Assembly: GCA_003254885.1 (NCBI GenBank)
Contig: QANT01007288.1
Span: 35,486-99,485, forward strand
Length of the DNA: 64,000 nucleotides
Reading direction: 5' to 3'
From: Purshia tridentata
Lineage: Eukaryota; Streptophyta; Magnoliopsida; Rosales; Rosaceae
Shown: positions 60,138 to 64,000 of the stretch, one piece after another
Layout: every line of letters begins with the position of its first letter
Position numbering within the stretch: position 1 is the stretch's first letter
Made by a program: the position numbers and the translations under genes
Notes under the pieces: generated by a model
What the model was told of the DNA's origin: nothing
Database searches by the model: none
The model's input: the letters and a program-made list of their open reading frames with translations, nothing else

Positions 60138-63100
60138 CTAATTCATAACTTTTCTACAGTTGGGCGCTTTACATAGGCAGGGGACTTTGAGATCATCATG
60201 CTCATCCGGATCAAACTTATAATCGTACCTGTTAAAGAGAAGCGAGAAAATTGTTACCCTTCTAAACCAAATCCATGTCATTCTATAAAAATGAGGCAAA
60301 ATTTAAAGCAAACCACATCCCTGATGCACATGCATATGAGAGTAGAAATCTTACGTTAGTTCTTCACCAGCAGAAACATTGGTCTTTGCAATGAGAACTA
60401 TTCGGCTATCCTCATCACCCAAACTCATGATCCTTGCGTAGCAGTTGGGCATGCACTGCAGCACATGCGGTTAAATTTAGCATCATTCAAAACTTCAAAG
60501 GGAACTCAGCATTGACTAACTTGAGTTTTTAAAATAACAGGAACTCAGCCAAAAGAAAGAGAATAGGGAAAAATAGAACTCACTGAATGATTGATTAAGC
60601 GTGCTATATTCCCCTTATTTGTAGCATCAATTACTACTTCCTCACTGATCTTGAAGAGCTGCAGAAAATAGATTCAGACTTTAAATCGCATTCCACTGAC
60701 AAATTAAAATGTTGTTTTTGCTTCTTTTTTATTTCTATCTTCATTTTTGTGCCAAGTTTATATCTCTTCCTAATTGCCATAAAAGGAGAGAGCAATTTGG
60801 AAACAATTACTAAAAATTTTCTATATAAAGTTAGTCACTTATAAAGTTCCCCACATTTTCCCTTATGTAGTTGGCATGTTAAGTATTCTTGAATCCCTCA
60901 TATATGTAGTTAGCTAACATATGCTAATGAGGTACTTCCAAGACAACGCAACACTAGCATATATGGAAACAAAATACACTAAAATTTGACTCACATAGCA
61001 ATCCTTGCCCTCTCGCCTGTACCGTGCTTCCCTCAGATCTGCAATGCTACCCCTCACTTGTTCACCACGATACTCGACAACCTGGAAACAAACATATTTA
61101 GGGCCAAAACTAACAAAAGACGAAACATTTTGGTTGCTAAAAATCAACTCAAATAATATAATCCACAGGCTTAAAGTTATTCAAAAAGATTAAAAAAATG
61201 CATTGAAGGTTTTATGCAAGCACATCTAGAACATAATCATATGAATCACATGACAACAACAATTTTGTAACAGCTTCTGTAAGCAATGCAATCTATATAT
61301 GAGAGTACATATGTACATACATATGCATATATAAAATTACAAGTTCATTAAATATAGTACTCAGTACCATTTCTCCTTCTTGAAAATTCCTACGTGCAAA
61401 TAGACCCCATCCATGAATTCCAGATTTACCAAAACAAACCCGATGATTTTCAGTTTTCTGAATAGAAACAGGAAACAAATGTTAATGCAGCACAGGAAAT
61501 GTTAAAGATAATGTCAAAGTCTATAAAGTAAAAAACTACAGCATAGGAAGAAAAAGTACCTGTAAGTGGTAAAGCCGGTCCTTGAAGGAAGAAAAAACTT
61601 TAGAATCTTCTACTTCCTAATAAAAGGCAATAAATGTAATTAATCCATCACACCAACTCACCAACAAAATAATAGTCTATTCCAAAAACAAAAAATTTGA
61701 CATTTAGAAGTTAGTAAAAAGTCTGAACAAGGACAAGAATATTACTTTAAATGTGCTCAAGCTATTTACTGAGTCTATGGAATGATGTGATGGCCCCATT
61801 GGCCGGTGGAAGATTGGCAGCTGTTCAGCTTTCTGGTAGAGAATAATGAAACAGAAAAAAAGTAATAATCATAATTCAAATCAGGAAAAAAAATAAAAAA
61901 GGAGGAAAAGTGAACCTCACAATATGTATAAGAAAAAAGTGGAGAGAAATTCCAGGTAGAAAAGAAAAAGAAAAGATGACATAGATGCATAGTATTCTAA
62001 CATAAATTACCTTATAATTTGATCTTTTAAAAGCACAGCATCTTGCAGCAGAGAGTGGTTCAATCTCATTAGTCTCTGACATCAAAGGTTCTGGAAGTTC
62101 AGTCGTCTTTAACGAAACCACCCTTGAACCCCTGAAGCACCCCTTCTGATTTTGAAGCGAGTTTCCGGGCGCATAAACCCCCGAAGGAGTGTGAATAACT
62201 ACAACAGCATCTGGATTCGGCATCCTGTATTGAAAAAAAGTTAAACAAGATATGAATCAACAGATGGGACGCACAATAAAATGAATACCATCTCTCACTG
62301 GGAGAAGCAACAGAAGTATGATAAGTAGGGGAGTCCTAACCTGTGAACTGCACAATAGATCAACTTCCTTGTTACTTGTGTACCATTCTTCACTAGACAG
62401 TTCAACTGAAAGGTCAAGATACTATATAATTAAATCACTTACACACGCATTATTTCTAACAATTAAAACATAGGTGAAATCATAAACTAGACAAAAAACA
62501 AGAAAAAGAAAACGTTCATATGAACTGAGAATACATAATTGTAGTTTCTGACTTAAGATGTGTTCACAAGGTAAATCAACTATGAAATCAACTATGAATA
62601 CTTACTTCCATACTGTATCCTGCTCTTGAAGCACACATCGTATGAAAATGAGTAGAACATTTGCAACACTGGGTGCAGGAACCATGACTCTGCTTACAAA
62701 TCACACAACGCTGTACTCCAAAAGATAAGGTGAATTAAATCGCAGACACTGCAAATTGTACCATCATGTACCAAATAAACAAATATCACACAACAAACAA
62801 GACAAGGGTACAAGTCCTTTCCCAACTTGAGGAGTAAACTGGGTGGCAGTGTCGGAAATTAACCCCATTTCAAGATGCTGATTTTACCTTCAAAAAAGTG
62901 GTTGGTGGGATTCTAAGGATTCCAACAGCAGGTTCCATTTTCTCATCATTCAAGAAACCAACTTCAGGACGAAACCAAGCACATGAGACATGAACCCACA
63001 AGGGGTCAACATCAGTAGGCTTCAAAGCACCTCCTGGACAAATCATTTTCAAATCAATTGGAGGAAATTAACCAGGGAAAACAGTCAACTTTACTGAAAA

Positions 63101-63901
63101 TATAAAATAGCATCATCGTGTGCATTCATACTCAATGTACATTTATAATTTTTTTATAAGAAACAAAAACTCAGTGTATCACCACTAATATTATTCAGAC
63201 ATGTTCATGCCATGATACGAAAGATGGAAAAGGGAATATCCACATAAGATTCCAAAAGAGGGTGAAGGTATTATAGATATTAAGCATTAGTTAACAATGA
63301 AATCACCATCCACGTGAAAAATAATAGTCAAATGAAAACAAAAGAATTTTTGAAATAACAAAATTAACTTTCATAGCAAGCTCAAATAAATAATTTTTAT
63401 GAATATTAAATAATAAAAATCAACTTATAATAGTATCATTAAAAACTCCATAATGTAAGAATAAAAAAATCAACACAAAATGACCACAAACTACTCAAGC
63501 ACTAGAGAAAGGCAAAATACCTCTTACAGGACAAAGACAACACTCTCTAACAACATCAGGTGTTTCACATGCTCTACAAACCCATGAAGTCAAATTCTGC
63601 ACATCTTTTGCCCCATAGCATTCTTGGTGCACAGCTATTTGACACCTGAACATAGCAACAACAATTATATACAGAACTTGTTTTATATGTATAGTTAAGT
63701 TTAAAATATATATAAAGGTCCAATCTTGCATTAGAAACAAGACTTAAATCAATCAACTAAAATATAGAAACACAGATCCAACAAATAACAGAGGCAGACA
63801 CCTGTTGCATATAATAATTTTGTTATCATCATAGTCTTCAACCCATCTACAAATTGCACATCTTTCAGTTGTCCACTTTGCATTAACTGGCTCATACTTC
63901 T
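60138..63901 (-). CDS. ATX3-like histone-lysine methyltransferase (PHD, extended PHD, SET, post-SET), 5' end outside window
   Basis: 3' part only. Exons on the minus strand: 63901-63802, 63645-63521, 63033-62888, 62710-62606, 62405-62341, 62224-62011, 61832-61746, 61616-61560, 61457-61368, 61081-60995, 60658-60584, 60455-60355 and 60228-60138. The encoded part starts with a PHD finger ([32 protein letters not shown]), then an extended PHD ([40 protein letters not shown]). A linker leads to a SET domain ([31 protein letters not shown]) and post-SET Cys cluster ([13 protein letters not shown]). All expected catalytic motifs (NHSCxPN, YDY) are intact. It should methylate histone H3 lysine 4 in chromatin. 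The PWWP and FYR regions expected upstream are not in the window. The first visible exon could begin at 63901 or 63899. Arabidopsis ATX3/SDG14 (At3g61740) is the remembered closest relative; ATX4/5 cannot be excluded. Confidence 0.93.
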
Positions 63902-64000
63902 CTGTTGCAACAAAGAACAAGATATAAAGTGAGTCTCCTCCCTGTACAAAACTATCAACCAAACACCTCATTGTGACATTACCCCACCCCCTCCCCCCCC
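63902..64000. other. Intron of the ATX3-like gene at the window edge
   Basis: No exon is recognisable; this is intron sequence of the truncated gene, ending in a C-rich run (CCCCACCCCCTCCCCCCCC) at the window edge. Confidence 0.5.

Noticed and set aside
1-64000. An undescribed defence-like or biosynthetic gene cluster
   Set aside because: All eleven genes belong to known plant families with unrelated roles; nothing suggests a functional cluster.

Overview
The window is nuclear DNA of a flowering plant, a eudicot and probably a woody rosid. It is AT-rich, its genes are split by many GT-AG introns, and its proteins are plant-specific types (plant CNGC channel, ATL RING-H2 protein, nsLTP, ATX3-type SET protein, plant-specific domain TIGR01589). 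The exact species cannot be fixed from the sequence; Rosaceae is only a guess. There are no rRNA, tRNA, CRISPR or prokaryote-type features. All exon borders below were read by hand from splice signals. For every complete gene the exon lengths add up to an open frame; only the 5'-truncated ATX3-type gene cannot be tested this way.

Layout from left to right: a nested hAT-type element (657-2008); a + strand nucleotidyltransferase gene (3615-9530); an AT-rich gap with a degenerate hAT-like element (11338-12615); a - strand organellar DEAD-box helicase of the RH26/RH31 type (13116-17394); a 7 kb gene-poor gap with tandem and inverted repeats; a + strand plant-protein-1589 gene (24497-27507); a + strand cyclic nucleotide-gated channel (30619-35099), tail to tail with a - strand OXA1 insertase (35656-39231); a - strand lipid-transfer protein (41328-41666); - strand ATG6/Beclin (42320-46747); a third hAT copy (about 47824-48537); + strand SDE2 (48793-51195), tail to tail with a - strand GUB_WAK/RING-H2 ATL20-type protein (51654-54081); a - strand F-box gene of the RMF type (55474-59111); and the 3' part of a - strand ATX3-type histone methyltransferase that runs off the right edge (60138 to past 63901).

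The genes are ordinary housekeeping and regulatory loci and do not form one pathway. They cover RNA processing (nucleotidyltransferase, helicase, SDE2), organelle biogenesis (OXA1, helicase), autophagy (ATG6), ion signalling (CNGC), ubiquitin ligation (F-box, RING) and chromatin (SET). The set nucleotidyltransferase, protein 1589, ATG6, RMF-type F-box and ATX3 matches, as I recall it, the order of a stretch of Arabidopsis chromosome 3 (about At3g61690 to At3g61740), so this looks like a conserved syntenic block with extra genes between.

I found no convincing undescribed system. The most notable items are the nested hAT fold-back with both target duplications intact, two GC-AG introns at places where retention would truncate the protein, two MITEs with perfect 9-bp target duplications, a hAT copy sitting in the SDE2 upstream region, and a 94-codon ORF just upstream of OXA1.
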